Below the pieces are notes generated by a model. The model had not been told where the DNA came from. It did no database searches and saw nothing but the letters and a program-made list of their open reading frames with translations. Both the position numbers and the translations under genes were made by a program. Shown here in pieces: positions 1 to 9,979 of a DNA stretch of 64,000 bases (position 1 is the stretch's first letter; each line of letters begins with the position of its first letter). Origin of the DNA: Pseudomonas sp. MPC6 (GTDB taxonomy: Bacteria; Pseudomonadota; Gammaproteobacteria; Pseudomonadales; Pseudomonadaceae); the NCBI RefSeq assembly GCF_006094435.1, contig NZ_CP034783.1, positions 2,011,001-2,075,000 of the forward strand, read 5' to 3'.

Positions 1-771
1 TAGCGACAGTGCGATGATGCCGGACTCTTTGCCGCGCTCAATTGCAGACACATCGTCCTGGTACTGCAAAATGGTATTGAGGCGACGCTGTTTGGTTACG
101 CTGAATAACGAGCCTGAATTAGCATTGAGGGTAGCGACTTGCACCTTGAAGCCATTTTGCTCCAATTTTTCGCCAACCTGACCTTTTACAAGGAGTTGGT
201 CGTCCTCATTGATTAGCGTGAACGCGCCATTGCCTTCTGCACGTAACGTAAGCGGTTCACCCAAGTATTCATCTGGGACCTCCAGCTGGAAGATGTCGAG
301 ATTTTCCCCGCCCCACGTAAAGCTGTTTAAGCCGAGCAAGGGTGAGGCTAATTCGTTTTCACTGCTTGGCTTGAAGTGCCGGCTCAAAAAGTGACCGATC
401 AGCGGGAAGTAATTAGGCTCAACGATTATATCGAGCTTTAGGTTCTCCACCGCCTTGCCCAGCACCGCCCGGGATTTGAGCAACTCGATTTCGGTCACCG
501 CCGGTGAGGTGCCACCGAACATCTCGGTCATTTCCGCCATGCCGCCCAAGGCAGCCAGGCCACCTTTTTTCTCCTCTACCTGGACGAGTGCATTCGCCTG
601 GTAGATCGGCGTTGACAACAGAGCGACAGCAACACCGATTGCGCAAAACAACGCGGTGATGCCGATGATGATCCACTTGCTATCGATCAAGGTGCCGAGT
701 AGCGCGAGCAGATCGATGCTGTCATCGTCGTCGCGGTGTTCCTGAATGGGTAGGCTGTTTTGGCTTGGCAT
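1..771 (-). CDS. Wzc-like polysaccharide co-polymerase / tyrosine autokinase, N-terminal part
   Basis: Reads leftward from ATG at 769-771 for 257 codons and is still open at the window edge, so only the N-terminal third or so is present. A soluble acidic N-terminus is followed by a transmembrane segment at about residues 32-51 (WIIIGITALFCAIGVAVALL), then the Wzz-type stretch STPIYQANALVQVEE and a periplasmic region. Family knowledge: Wzc-type proteins set exopolysaccharide chain length and export and carry a C-terminal BY-kinase, which lies outside this window. The gene starts 24 nt after a low-molecular-weight tyrosine phosphatase on the same strand, the usual Wzb-Wzc arrangement. The kinase domain is inferred, not seen; a kinase-less Wzz protein is the alternative. 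Confidence 0.85.
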   Translation of the reverse strand, partial: MPSQNSLPIQEHRDDDDSIDLLALLGTLIDSKWIIIGITALFCAIGVAVALLSTPIYQANALVQVEEKKGGLAALGGMAEMTEMFGGTSPAVTEIELLKSRAVLGKAVENLKLDIIVEPNYFPLIGHFLSRHFKPSSENELASPLLGLNSFTWGGENLDIFQLEVPDEYLGEPLTLRAEGNGAFTLINEDDQLLVKGQVGEKLEQNGFKVQVATLNANSGSLFSVTKQRRLNTILQYQDDVSAIERGKESGIIALSL

Positions 772-795
772 GCGGGGTACTTTTACAAGAGGTGA

Positions 796-1230
796 TTATA
801 ATTTTTGCGACCAGCTGTCGACGCCTTGCGCCATCAGTTGGTAGACGTGTTCGAAGGCGACTTTCTGCTGACGGTAGGGGTCGGAGATTTCCTGGTTGTC
901 CTGCCACTTGCCCAGCAGGAACGTCTTGCCGCGCACTTCCGGAGCCATTTCGACGATGCGGTCCACATGGCGTTTTTCCATAGCGAGTATCACATCGGCT
1001 TGTTGCAGATGTTCGCGAGTCAGTTGCCGGCCTTTGTGGTCCGGGAGATCGCCGCCATGCTCGCGCAGTACTTCCAGCGCGGTGCTATCCATGGGTTTGT
1101 CTACCAGCGCGCCGAGGCCCGCCGAACTGACGTCAATGCCGCGATGGGCCAGTCTGCTTTTAAGCAGGGCTTCGACGGTGGGGCTGCGGCAGATATTGCC
1201 GACGCATACGACCAGGATTTTATTGAACAT
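796..1230 (-). CDS. Low-molecular-weight protein-tyrosine phosphatase (Wzb-like)
   Basis: A 144-residue protein with the complete LMW-PTP signature near the N-terminus: CVGNICRS, i.e. C9-X5-R15 (phosphate loop), and the general-acid loop DPY near residue 116. The reading frame extends 27 codons further upstream, but ATG at 1228-1230 puts the active site where the family has it. In exopolysaccharide loci these cytoplasmic enzymes dephosphorylate the tyrosine-rich tail of the cognate BY-kinase, here the Wzc-like protein 24 nt downstream. The two are probably co-transcribed from a promoter about 1366-1394. No missing catalytic residue was noticed. Confidence 0.93.
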   Translation of the reverse strand: MFNKILVVCVGNICRSPTVEALLKSRLAHRGIDVSSAGLGALVDKPMDSTALEVLREHGGDLPDHKGRQLTREHLQQADVILAMEKRHVDRIVEMAPEVRGKTFLLGKWQDNQEISDPYRQQKVAFEHVYQLMAQGVDSWSQKL

Positions 1231-1365
1231 AGGGCTGCGATGGTTGCGAGATCGAGTGTGATGACCGCACAGGCAGCAGGAAGGAGGGGGTGGAATTCCT
1301 TTCCAACGCAACAGTACGGCATTCTCCGGTGCATTGCTGCTGCCGGGGCCATTTCAAAAGCGTGC

Positions 1366-1394
1366 ACTTTAGAGGCGCAGGGGGGGAGGGTCAA
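1366..1394 (-). promoter_or_regulatory. Candidate sigma70 promoter for the phosphatase-Wzc operon
   Basis: On the minus strand TTGACC (1389-1394) and TAAAGT (1366-1371) are separated by exactly 17 bp, about 140 nt upstream of the phosphatase start. The -35 is good and the -10 matches 4 of 6 consensus positions. Inferred by eye only. Confidence 0.35.
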
Positions 1395-1447
1395 GGATTG
1401 GCTGTTACTTTCTGCCATACGGGTGTTTGCTTTTGTTAGCAATATTA

Positions 1448-2236
1448 TTATGCCAGCATCGGGTAGGTGAATAGGCCAAAGTGCAGCAGATTCAAACCAA
1501 AATGCGTGGCGACTGCGGCGGCCAGTCCGGCGTAGCGGTAGGCCAGGCCGTAGCCGATGCCGGCCAGGGTTGCCAGGAATACCCATTGCCAACCGGCGCC
1601 CCAGTGGGCCAGGCCGAACAGTAGCGCTGCGCCTAGCAGGGCGAAGTGTTCGCCGTAGGGCAGGTGTTTGAGTCGCTGGGTGAAGCCGCCTTGTATATAG
1701 CCGCGGAACAGGGCTTCTTCGACCAGGGTGATCAGCAGGAGGTTGTTGAGGAGCCAGAGTCGGGCGATGTCGGGCCATTTCGGTGACCATTCGATGATGC
1801 CGAGCAGGCAGGCGCTGGCGAGGGTGAGCAGGGCGGTCAGGCTCAGGGTGATGGCGCTGGTTTTCAGGGTTTGGGTGAGTGAGCGTTGGGCGATGATCCA
1901 GGGGCAGGCGAGGATGAGCCAGAAGCCGATCAGGGGTTTGTCGAGGTTCAGGTACATCGAGAAGGGGATGGCGTTTTCGCTGAAGCGTTGTGGGGGGATG
2001 ACTTGGGCGTTGTAAAAGCCTGGCAGGTAGTGGAGGGCCAGGGTCAGGGCGAGGAGGATGAATAGGGTGTGGCCCAGGTAGCGGGCGTAGGGGTGGTTTT
2101 GTGGCTGGATGGCGAGGCCGGCGAGCAGGAGCAGGGTGAGGGGGAGGGCTGCCTGGAGGTCGAGTTGGCCGTAGGTGAGTGCGAGGACGTAGCCGGCGGT
2201 GAGTAGGGTCAGGTAGGGCCAGGGCAGTCGGAGCAT
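1448..2236 (-). CDS. CPBP-family intramembrane metalloprotease
   Basis: A 262-residue, very hydrophobic protein with about eight predicted membrane segments. The CPBP (Abi/CAAX protease) motifs are in order in the C-terminal half: EEALFRG (about residue 175), a His in FGLAHWGAG (about 210) and a His in THFGLN (about 245). These form the intramembrane metal site in characterised relatives such as Rce1. The frame extends 18 codons upstream, but ATG at 2234-2236 has an AAGGAAG Shine-Dalgarno 5 nt away and is preferred. It sits upstream of the exopolysaccharide genes on the same strand, about 220 nt away, with no evident functional link. The substrate is unknown. Confidence 0.85.
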   Translation of the reverse strand: MLRLPWPYLTLLTAGYVLALTYGQLDLQAALPLTLLLLAGLAIQPQNHPYARYLGHTLFILLALTLALHYLPGFYNAQVIPPQRFSENAIPFSMYLNLDKPLIGFWLILACPWIIAQRSLTQTLKTSAITLSLTALLTLASACLLGIIEWSPKWPDIARLWLLNNLLLITLVEEALFRGYIQGGFTQRLKHLPYGEHFALLGAALLFGLAHWGAGWQWVFLATLAGIGYGLAYRYAGLAAAVATHFGLNLLHFGLFTYPMLA

Positions 2237-2321
2237 GGGTCTTCCTTGGGTGGGGCTTGGTGTCAGGTGGGCATTGAGGCTATCGGGCAAAGCTCCAATG
2301 CCTGTCAGTTAAGCGCAATTC

Positions 2322-2534
2322 ATGTGGGAGTGGCAGTGCGACGATTCGACTTGCTCGCGAAAGCGGTGTGTCAGCGATATCAGTGTTATCGCGGGTAAGC
2401 CTACCGCCACAGGTATTGAAGTTGGATGTGGGATTATGGTCAGCATATAAACTTTGTTGGGGGGGGCGGTGTGTCAGGCGATATCCATATTGACTGGGCG
2501 GGCGTCTTCGCGAGCAAGCTTGCTCCTACAGGGG
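2322..2534. repeat. Degenerate REP pair and one intact REP
   Basis: 2322-2415 holds two decayed REP-like arms (GACTTGCTCGCGAAAGCGG and GTTATCGCGGGTAAGCC). 2507-2534 is an intact REP of the class core CGAGCAAGCTTGCTC ending in CCTACAGGGG. This is part of the 700-bp gap 2237-2935, where no coding sequence was credible. Confidence 0.7.
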
Positions 2535-2713
2535 CCGTGCGTATCTGCAGTTCATGTTTTTGTCGCGTAATTGGCGTATTAAACATCCTCTGGCGGTGCG
2601 TGTTTAAAAGGTCTGTAGGTTGTTTCGCACAGGCTACAACGTCTTGCTCCATTACCTACGATTACGTCAGAATCCGCCGGCTTGTGCGTCTTGGGCTTGG
2701 GTTCTATCGTTTG

Positions 2714-2866
2714 CCGGTCGCTGAAAAACAGCGATCGGGTTTGGTAGCCCGGTTACCCGGCGCATAGCGCCACCGTTTGCAGGCCTTTTCAGGCCTCGGT
2801 TTTATGGTGGCCATGCGTAGGGCGCTCTCGAGCGCGCCGGGTTGCCAGGTAACCGGTCTACCAACC
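2714..2866 (+). ncRNA. Long foldable leader upstream of the DUF6124 gene
   Basis: A hairpin at 2714-2738 (ten-pair stem with one G-U, AAAAA loop) is followed by a long-range inverted repeat. 2739-2757 (GTTTGGTAGCCCGGTTACC) pairs with 2848-2866 (GGTAACCGGTCTACCAACC) with only a few mismatches. Inside lie GGCGC blocks that also pair (2759-2763 with 2834-2838) and a small GGCC hairpin (2782-2795). The 3' arm ends 69 nt before the ATG at 2936. Similar blocks are remembered ahead of other small Pseudomonas DUF genes. Whether it acts as RNA or as DNA is not shown by the sequence. Confidence 0.5.
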
Positions 2867-2935
2867 TTCGTATGGCCGCCACCCACGTTTGGTAGCGAGG
2901 GTGATGGCTCCACTTTATTATCTGGAGTTTCATCT

Positions 2936-3307
2936 ATGTTTAAAGTAACGCCCAACCCGCCGGACACCGATCCGACATCGCTGCACGAGCCCCCCGATTC
3001 AGAAAAATACGACGAGGTTGTCAAACGCGCCCTCGATTTCTACGCCAACCCTGCCGCCCACACCGCCGTTATCAAAGCCACTCCGAGGCAACTCGACAGC
3101 ATGTTCATCGTCAACCCGCAAGTTGATGTCGAAACCCTGCTGGGCCACGCTTGCGAATCCCTGGCGTCGGCCAATGTCATGGCCATGGACCTGGCGGATC
3201 ATCTGGATGGGACAAGCCGCAATTCCCTGTTGGGTATTGCGCAAGTCATCATGCTGGGCGAGTTGGCGGTGAATCGCGCGTTGGATCGGATAGATCATTC
3301 CGAGTAA
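2936..3307 (+). CDS. DUF6124 family protein
   Basis: A 123-residue soluble protein of unknown function. The N-terminus is proline- and acid-rich (about residues 1-22: PPDTDP, EPPDSEKYD), followed by a mainly helical domain with the family-like stretches ETLLGHACESL and LGIAQVIMLGELAVN. A longer in-frame reading starts at 2777, but it would run through the structured leader and its residues look like GC-rich non-coding translation. ATG at 2936 has GGAG 8 nt upstream. It stands alone between REP-rich gaps and has a foldable leader. The family is recognised from memory and no function is claimed. Confidence 0.8.
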   Translation: MFKVTPNPPDTDPTSLHEPPDSEKYDEVVKRALDFYANPAAHTAVIKATPRQLDSMFIVNPQVDVETLLGHACESLASANVMAMDLADHLDGTSRNSLLGIAQVIMLGELAVNRALDRIDHSE

Positions 3308-3318
3308 CGATGACTACT

Positions 3319-3449
3319 TGTGGCCAGGGAGTTTGCGCCTGCTGGGTTGTGAAGCGGTTCCAAAAGGGTGACTGCGGTTTTTCAGGGAAAGCTCGGCGAC
3401 CTTTTTTGGGGCTGCTACGCAGCCCAGCAGGCGCAAGCTCCCTCGCCAC
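3319..3449. repeat. REPIN of a second REP class
   Basis: Two inverted copies of a 31-bp REP (core AGGGAGTTTGCGCCTGCTGGG at 3326-3346 and its complement at about 3420-3442) flank a 70-nt loop. A third half-copy (GGGGAGCTTGCGCCAATCC) lies at 3480-3498. This class differs from the GGAGCTGG and GGAGCGAG classes elsewhere in the window. Confidence 0.75.
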
Positions 3450-3579
3450 AGGTTGGGTGTTTGCTGCGACGATTCTTGTGGGGAGCTTGCGCCAATCCTT
3501 TCCTTGATTTGTGCTTCCGCCAGATTTGGCTGTGTTTTATAACTCATCAAGTTATTTAAGTTGTTTGGAGTATTTTTGG

Positions 3580-3597
3580 GTTACTTATGTAAGTAAC
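3580..3597. promoter_or_regulatory. Perfect inverted repeat, candidate operator
   Basis: GTTACTTA-TG-TAAGTAAC has two perfect 8-bp arms around a 2-bp centre, in an AT-rich block (about 3530-3724) that contrasts with the surrounding GC-rich DNA. It lies about 130 bp upstream of the PheS-like gene. The form suits a dimeric regulator; the factor is unknown. Confidence 0.45.
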
Positions 3598-3685
3598 GTC
3601 TGTAGTCCTATTCCGAAAATTCAACACTTTCCAAATTTTGGCTATGACTGACAATCGGATTTCGCTAAGTTTATTGATGGTTTTA

Positions 3686-3703
3686 TTGAATCTAAAGATT
3701 CAA
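3686..3703. promoter_or_regulatory. Inverted repeat just upstream of the PheS-like start
   Basis: TTGAATC-TAAA-GATTCAA has perfect 7-bp arms and a 4-nt loop. It ends 9 nt before the GAGG Shine-Dalgarno (3713-3716) of the PheS-like gene. It could be an operator or a small mRNA hairpin near the ribosome site. Confidence 0.4.
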
Positions 3704-3724
3704 CCGTTAATAGAGGATTAGTGA

Positions 3725-4873
3725 GTGCAAACAGCAAAGAAATACCTGACAGAGACAGCCGTCCATCAAGCCCTGTTACTGCAAGACTTCACGGAGAAAA
3801 GCACTCACGATCACGCCATTCGGCTATTGCTGGATGAAGTTCTCTTGGGGCTTGTTGAAAAAGGCTGGCCCCAGGCAAAAATCCAGACAGGACCGCGCAT
3901 CGTCACCGCTGAAGAAAATTACGGTTTGCTTGGTTATGACCCGACAGAAATCACCCTGGGCAGTGAACACACCCGGTGGGTCGATGAGCACTCCCTGCTG
4001 CGAACGCAGACCACCAGTCAAATTCCGGCGGCGCTGCAGCGTGCGGCTGAAGTACGGCAACCGGGGGAGATGATACTGATGGCCGCGCCAGGTATCACGT
4101 TTCGGCGCGATAGCAGGGATCGATGGCATTGTGCGGAACCGCATCAAATGGACGTCTGGGTGCTCGGTGATCCGGAGCTGTCGACGCATGAGCACTTGTT
4201 ACGTCTGGTCAGCGACATCCTTGAATCAGCTGTACCGGACAAGCCCTGGGTCTACAGCAATAGTCCGCACCACTACACCGAAGGCGGAATTGAAGTGAAT
4301 GTGTTGAATGACGGCGCACCGGTCGAAGTCCTGGAGTGCGGACGTATTGCGACCTCTTTACTGCAGCGCCTGAAGATAGATCCGTTGCAACATGGAGGGC
4401 TGGCGCTTGGTATGGGGCTGGATCGCCTAACCATGCTACGCAAAGGCATCCCGGATATTCGTTTGCTGCGTGATCAGAACGTACGGGTTCAGGCGCAGAT
4501 GCATGATCTGAAACCATGGAGCGCCGTATCACGTTTGCCTTCGATTGCTCGTGACATTTCGTTGGCGGTCACGCCTGGGCTGAGTGAGGAAGTGTTGACC
4601 GAGAGAATGCTGCAAGCGGCTGGCGACTGTTCTGACTGGATCGAGGAGATGCGGGTCAAGGGGCGCTGGGTGTTCTCGGAAGTACCTGTGCAGGCGGTTG
4701 AACGCCTTGGGCTGCTGCCGGGGCAGGAGAATGTGCTTTTGCGGGTTGTGCTGCGGGATTGTTCGCGATCGATTACTGCGGCTGAAGCGAATGCGTTGTA
4801 TGCGGGGATTCAGTCGGCGTTGCATGAGGGGGCGCCGGGGGCGGGGTACAGGATGGATTTTACCAAGGTTTAG
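3725..4873 (+). CDS. srmL: Stand-alone PheS-like ligase with FDX-ACB domain (SrmL-like)
   Basis: A 382-residue protein with GTG start (stop codon directly upstream in frame; GAGG at 3713-3716). Residues about 25-262 resemble the catalytic core of phenylalanyl-tRNA synthetase alpha: LLRTQTT (91-97), motif-2-like FRRDSRDRWH (126-135) with HQ at 140-141, and motif 3 GMGLDRLTML (229-238) followed by GIPDIRLL. Residues about 263-382 form an FDX-ACB domain (LPSIARDISL, RSITAAEANALY), normally the tRNA-binding end of PheT or of mitochondrial PheRS. The pocket differs from true PheRS: YTEGG for FTEPS, VLECG for ILGCG, GLALG for GFAFG. I recall a family called PheS-related mystery ligase SrmL and think this belongs there, but cannot check. 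The adenylate-forming fold is well supported; substrate and acceptor are unknown. Confidence 0.85.
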   Translation: MQTAKKYLTETAVHQALLLQDFTEKSTHDHAIRLLLDEVLLGLVEKGWPQAKIQTGPRIVTAEENYGLLGYDPTEITLGSEHTRWVDEHSLLRTQTTSQIPAALQRAAEVRQPGEMILMAAPGITFRRDSRDRWHCAEPHQMDVWVLGDPELSTHEHLLRLVSDILESAVPDKPWVYSNSPHHYTEGGIEVNVLNDGAPVEVLECGRIATSLLQRLKIDPLQHGGLALGMGLDRLTMLRKGIPDIRLLRDQNVRVQAQMHDLKPWSAVSRLPSIARDISLAVTPGLSEEVLTERMLQAAGDCSDWIEEMRVKGRWVFSEVPVQAVERLGLLPGQENVLLRVVLRDCSRSITAAEANALYAGIQSALHEGAPGAGYRMDFTKV

Positions 4874-4960
4874 AAGCTTCACAGGAGCATTGCTGGGGGC
4901 GGGTTTCGCTTATGGAGTTCACCGACAATCTTTAGGAGCACTCCGGGGATGATAGGACGC

Positions 4961-5125
4961 CATCGCGGGCAAGTCTGCTCCCACAGGTATTGGGGGTGGG
5001 TGTTGGATTGGAGGCATCATATAAAGCTTTTTTGGGGCGTGGGGTTGGTCGTGATGGCGGTGTGTCAGGTGATATTTTTGTTGGTTGATAGACTGCTTTC
5101 GCTGGCAAGCCAGCTCCTACAGGGG
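4961..5125. repeat. Two isolated REP elements
   Basis: A decayed REP at about 4961-4988 (CATCGCGGGCAAGTCTGCTC) and an intact one at 5097-5125 (TTTCGCTGGCAAGCCAGCTC). They occupy the gap 4874-5205, in which nothing else is seen apart from the hairpin at 5170-5193. Confidence 0.7.
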
Positions 5126-5169
5126 GCTGTGGGGGGCATGGATTGTGTGGACGGCCAGGAAGCCGATGT

Positions 5170-5193
5170 GGGGTTGGTGTTGGCACCAACCCC
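5170..5193 (-). terminator. Hairpin after acnA
   Basis: A perfect 10-bp stem, GGGGTTGGTG / CACCAACCCC, with a 4-nt loop, starting 12 nt past the acnA stop on the minus strand. There is no T-run, so it may stabilise the 3' end rather than act as a standard intrinsic terminator. Confidence 0.5.
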
Positions 5194-5205
5194 GGTTTGG
5201 TGGGT

Positions 5206-7947
<2,742 letters not shown>

Positions 7948-8074
7948 TGCGATCACTCCTTGAAGTCCGCACGGCACGGACTGAGGGGACGGACAGAGCA
8001 TTAAAGCTAGCCCTGTTTTCAGTAGCTGGCTAATAACTGGACTCTATGGACAAGTCCAAGGTTCCGAACTCGGC

Positions 8075-8080
8075 TATCAT
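8075..8080 (+). promoter_or_regulatory. Candidate -10 box for rlmM
   Basis: TATCAT followed by GCGCC, a frequent Pseudomonas promoter context, 75 nt upstream of the rlmM ATG. No convincing -35 was seen. Confidence 0.3.
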
Positions 8081-8154
8081 GCGCCGGTTTTCGTGACAGG
8101 CTTTACTACAGGGCAAGTTGCGCAGCGATTCATTGCCGATTGCCAGGAGATTCA

Positions 8155-9228
8155 ATGAACACCCTCTTTATGCATTGCCGGCCGGGCTTCGAAGGCGAAG
8201 TCTGTTCCGAGATTTCCGAACACGCCGCACGGCTGAACGTGGCCGGTTATGCCAAGGCCAAGACCGCCAGCGCCTGCGCCGAATTTATCTGCACCGAGGA
8301 AGACGGCGCCGAGCGCTTGATGCGCGGCCAGCGTTTTGCCGAGCTTATTTTTCCGCGGCAGTGGGCTCGGGGGATTTTCATCGATCTGCCGGAAACTGAC
8401 CGTATCAGCGTGATTCTTGCGCACATGGCGGATTTTCCGCTGTGCGGCAGCTTGTGGCTGGAGATGGTCGACACCAATGATGGCAAGGAGCTGTCGAATT
8501 TCTGCAAGAAGTTTGAGGGGCATTTGCGTAAGGCGCTGATGGCGGCTGGCAAGTTGGTGGAAGATCCTTCTAAACCGCGGTTGCTGCTGACGTTTAAAAG
8601 CGGGCGTGAAGTGTTTATGGGGCTGGCGGAGTCGAATAACTCGGCGATGTGGCCGATGGGCATTCCGCGCCTGAAGTTTCCGCGTGAGGCACCGAGCCGG
8701 TCGACTTTGAAGCTGGAAGAGGCCTGGCACCACTTTATTCCGCGGGATCAGTGGGATGAGCGGCTGCACAGTGATATGACCGGCGTGGACCTTGGCGCCG
8801 CGCCGGGTGGCTGGACTTGGCAGCTGGTCAATCGGGGCATGTTGGTGACCGCGATCGACAATGGGCCGATGGCGGAGAGCCTGATGGAGACCGGGCTGGT
8901 GCAGCATTTGATGGCTGACGGCTTTACCTTCAAGCCGCGGCAGCCGGTGGACTGGATGGTCTGCGATATCGTCGAGAAACCGGCGCGTAATGCGGCGATG
9001 CTGGAGGAGTGGATTGGCGAGGGGCATTGCCGGGAAGCGGTGGTTAACCTCAAGTTGCCGATGAAACAGCGGTATGCCGAGGTGAAGCGCTTGCTGGAGC
9101 GGATTGCCGACGGGTTCAAGGAGCGTGGGATTCGGGTTGAGATTGGCTGCAAGCAGCTGTATCACGACCGGGAAGAAGTGACCTGTCACCTGCGGCGGCT
9201 GGACGTGAAGAAACCGAAATCCCGGTGA
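8155..9228 (+). CDS. rlmM: 23S rRNA 2'-O-ribose methyltransferase RlmM
   Basis: A 357-residue protein matching RlmM, which methylates the 2'-OH of C2498 in 23S rRNA before ribosome assembly. The N-terminal part (MNTLFMHCRPGFEGE) is the THUMP-containing RNA-binding region. The C-terminal Rossmann methyltransferase has the SAM site GVDLGAAPGGWTWQL, the catalytic Asp region DWMVCDIVEKP and the Lys-bearing NLKLPMKQRY, consistent with the K-D-K-E tetrad. The ATG at 8155 has CAGGAG 6 nt upstream. Monocistronic, divergent from acnA; two REPIN units follow. Confidence 0.97.
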   Translation: MNTLFMHCRPGFEGEVCSEISEHAARLNVAGYAKAKTASACAEFICTEEDGAERLMRGQRFAELIFPRQWARGIFIDLPETDRISVILAHMADFPLCGSLWLEMVDTNDGKELSNFCKKFEGHLRKALMAAGKLVEDPSKPRLLLTFKSGREVFMGLAESNNSAMWPMGIPRLKFPREAPSRSTLKLEEAWHHFIPRDQWDERLHSDMTGVDLGAAPGGWTWQLVNRGMLVTAIDNGPMAESLMETGLVQHLMADGFTFKPRQPVDWMVCDIVEKPARNAAMLEEWIGEGHCREAVVNLKLPMKQRYAEVKRLLERIADGFKERGIRVEIGCKQLYHDREEVTCHLRRLDVKKPKSR

Positions 9229-9236
9229 TACACGGA

Positions 9237-9500
9237 ACGGGCGTCGTGCCTGGGTCCTGCGATCGACACGGCCCCCTGTAGGAGCTGGCTTGCCGGCGAA
9301 AGCGGTGGGTCAGGCGAGATTGATGTTGGATGTCAGGCCGCCTTCGCTGGCAAGCCAGCTCCTACACGGGAATTGGCGTCGTGCCTGGGTCCTGGGATCG
9401 ACACGGCCCCTGTAGGAGCTGGCTTGCCAGCGAAAGCGGTGGGTCAGGCGAGATTGATGTTGAATGTCAGGCCGCCTTCGCTGGCAAGCCAGCTCCTACA
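9237..9500. repeat. Two units of the 136-bp REPIN repeat
   Basis: Two tandem units (REP starts at 9276 and 9410, spacing 134 bp), each made of a left REP (CTGTAGGAGCTGGCTTGCC), a 40-bp loop (GGTCAGGCGAGATTGATGTT), an inverted REP, and the linker GGCGTCGTGCCTGGGTCCTG. The same loop and linker recur in the eight-unit array at 11510-12550. Confidence 0.9.
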
Positions 9501-9578
9501 CAGGGGGGCGGTGTGATGACGAAGATGACCGAACACCCGGCAATGAGCGACAATGCCGGCAAGTTTCAGGAGTGAACC

Positions 9579-9830
9579 ATGAGTGAAATGACCGATACGC
9601 CGGTAGACGGCACCCTCGACGCCAGCGGCCTCAACTGTCCGGAGCCGGTGATGATGTTGCACCAGCACATCCGTGACCTGGTGCCCGGCGGCCTGCTGAA
9701 GGTGATCGCCACCGACCCGTCGACCCGTCGCGACATTCCCAAGTTCTGCGTGTTTCTCGACCATGAACTGGTGGCGCAGCAGGAAGAGGCAGGCACTTAC
9801 CTGTACTGGATCCGCAAGAAGTCCGGTTAA
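9579..9830 (+). CDS. tusA: Sulfurtransferase TusA family protein
   Basis: An 83-residue TusA/SirA-fold protein. The defining [16 protein letters not shown] is present, with the sulfur-carrying Cys at about residue 19. Family role: accepts persulfide sulfur from IscS and relays it to TusBCD-type proteins for tRNA 2-thiouridine and other sulfur pathways. ATG at 9579, preceded by CAGGAG. Flanked by REPIN repeats on both sides, so probably monocistronic. TusA paralogues exist, so the exact relay partner is an inference. Confidence 0.93.
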   Translation: MSEMTDTPVDGTLDASGLNCPEPVMMLHQHIRDLVPGGLLKVIATDPSTRRDIPKFCVFLDHELVAQQEEAGTYLYWIRKKSG

Positions 9831-9840
9831 ACGCTGGCCC

Positions 9841-9945
9841 CCTGTAGGAGCTGGCTTGCCAGCGAAGGTCGTCAACGATTACGCGTTTCTATCGGTTAAA
9901 CGTGGCGCTCTCAGGTGTTTCGCTGGCAAGCCAGCTCCTACAGGG
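9841..9945. repeat. REPIN between tusA and the MATE gene
   Basis: Inverted REPs (TGTAGGAGCTGGCTTGCCAG and its complement) around a loop containing CGTCAACGATTACGCG, a loop motif shared with REPINs at 22.8, 29.9, 58.8 and 61.9 kb. Confidence 0.85.
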
Positions 9946-9979
9946 GCATCTGCGTGCGCTGTGCGTCAGCGGCTCTGCC

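Noticed and set aside
2426..2767. Open frame of 113 residues in the gap before the DUF6124 gene
   Set aside because: It runs through a REP and the structured leader, and has no ribosome site or recognisable domain.
3725..4873. Ordinary phenylalanyl-tRNA synthetase alpha gene
   Set aside because: No pheT follows, an FDX-ACB domain is fused to the C-terminus, and the key pocket motifs differ from PheS.
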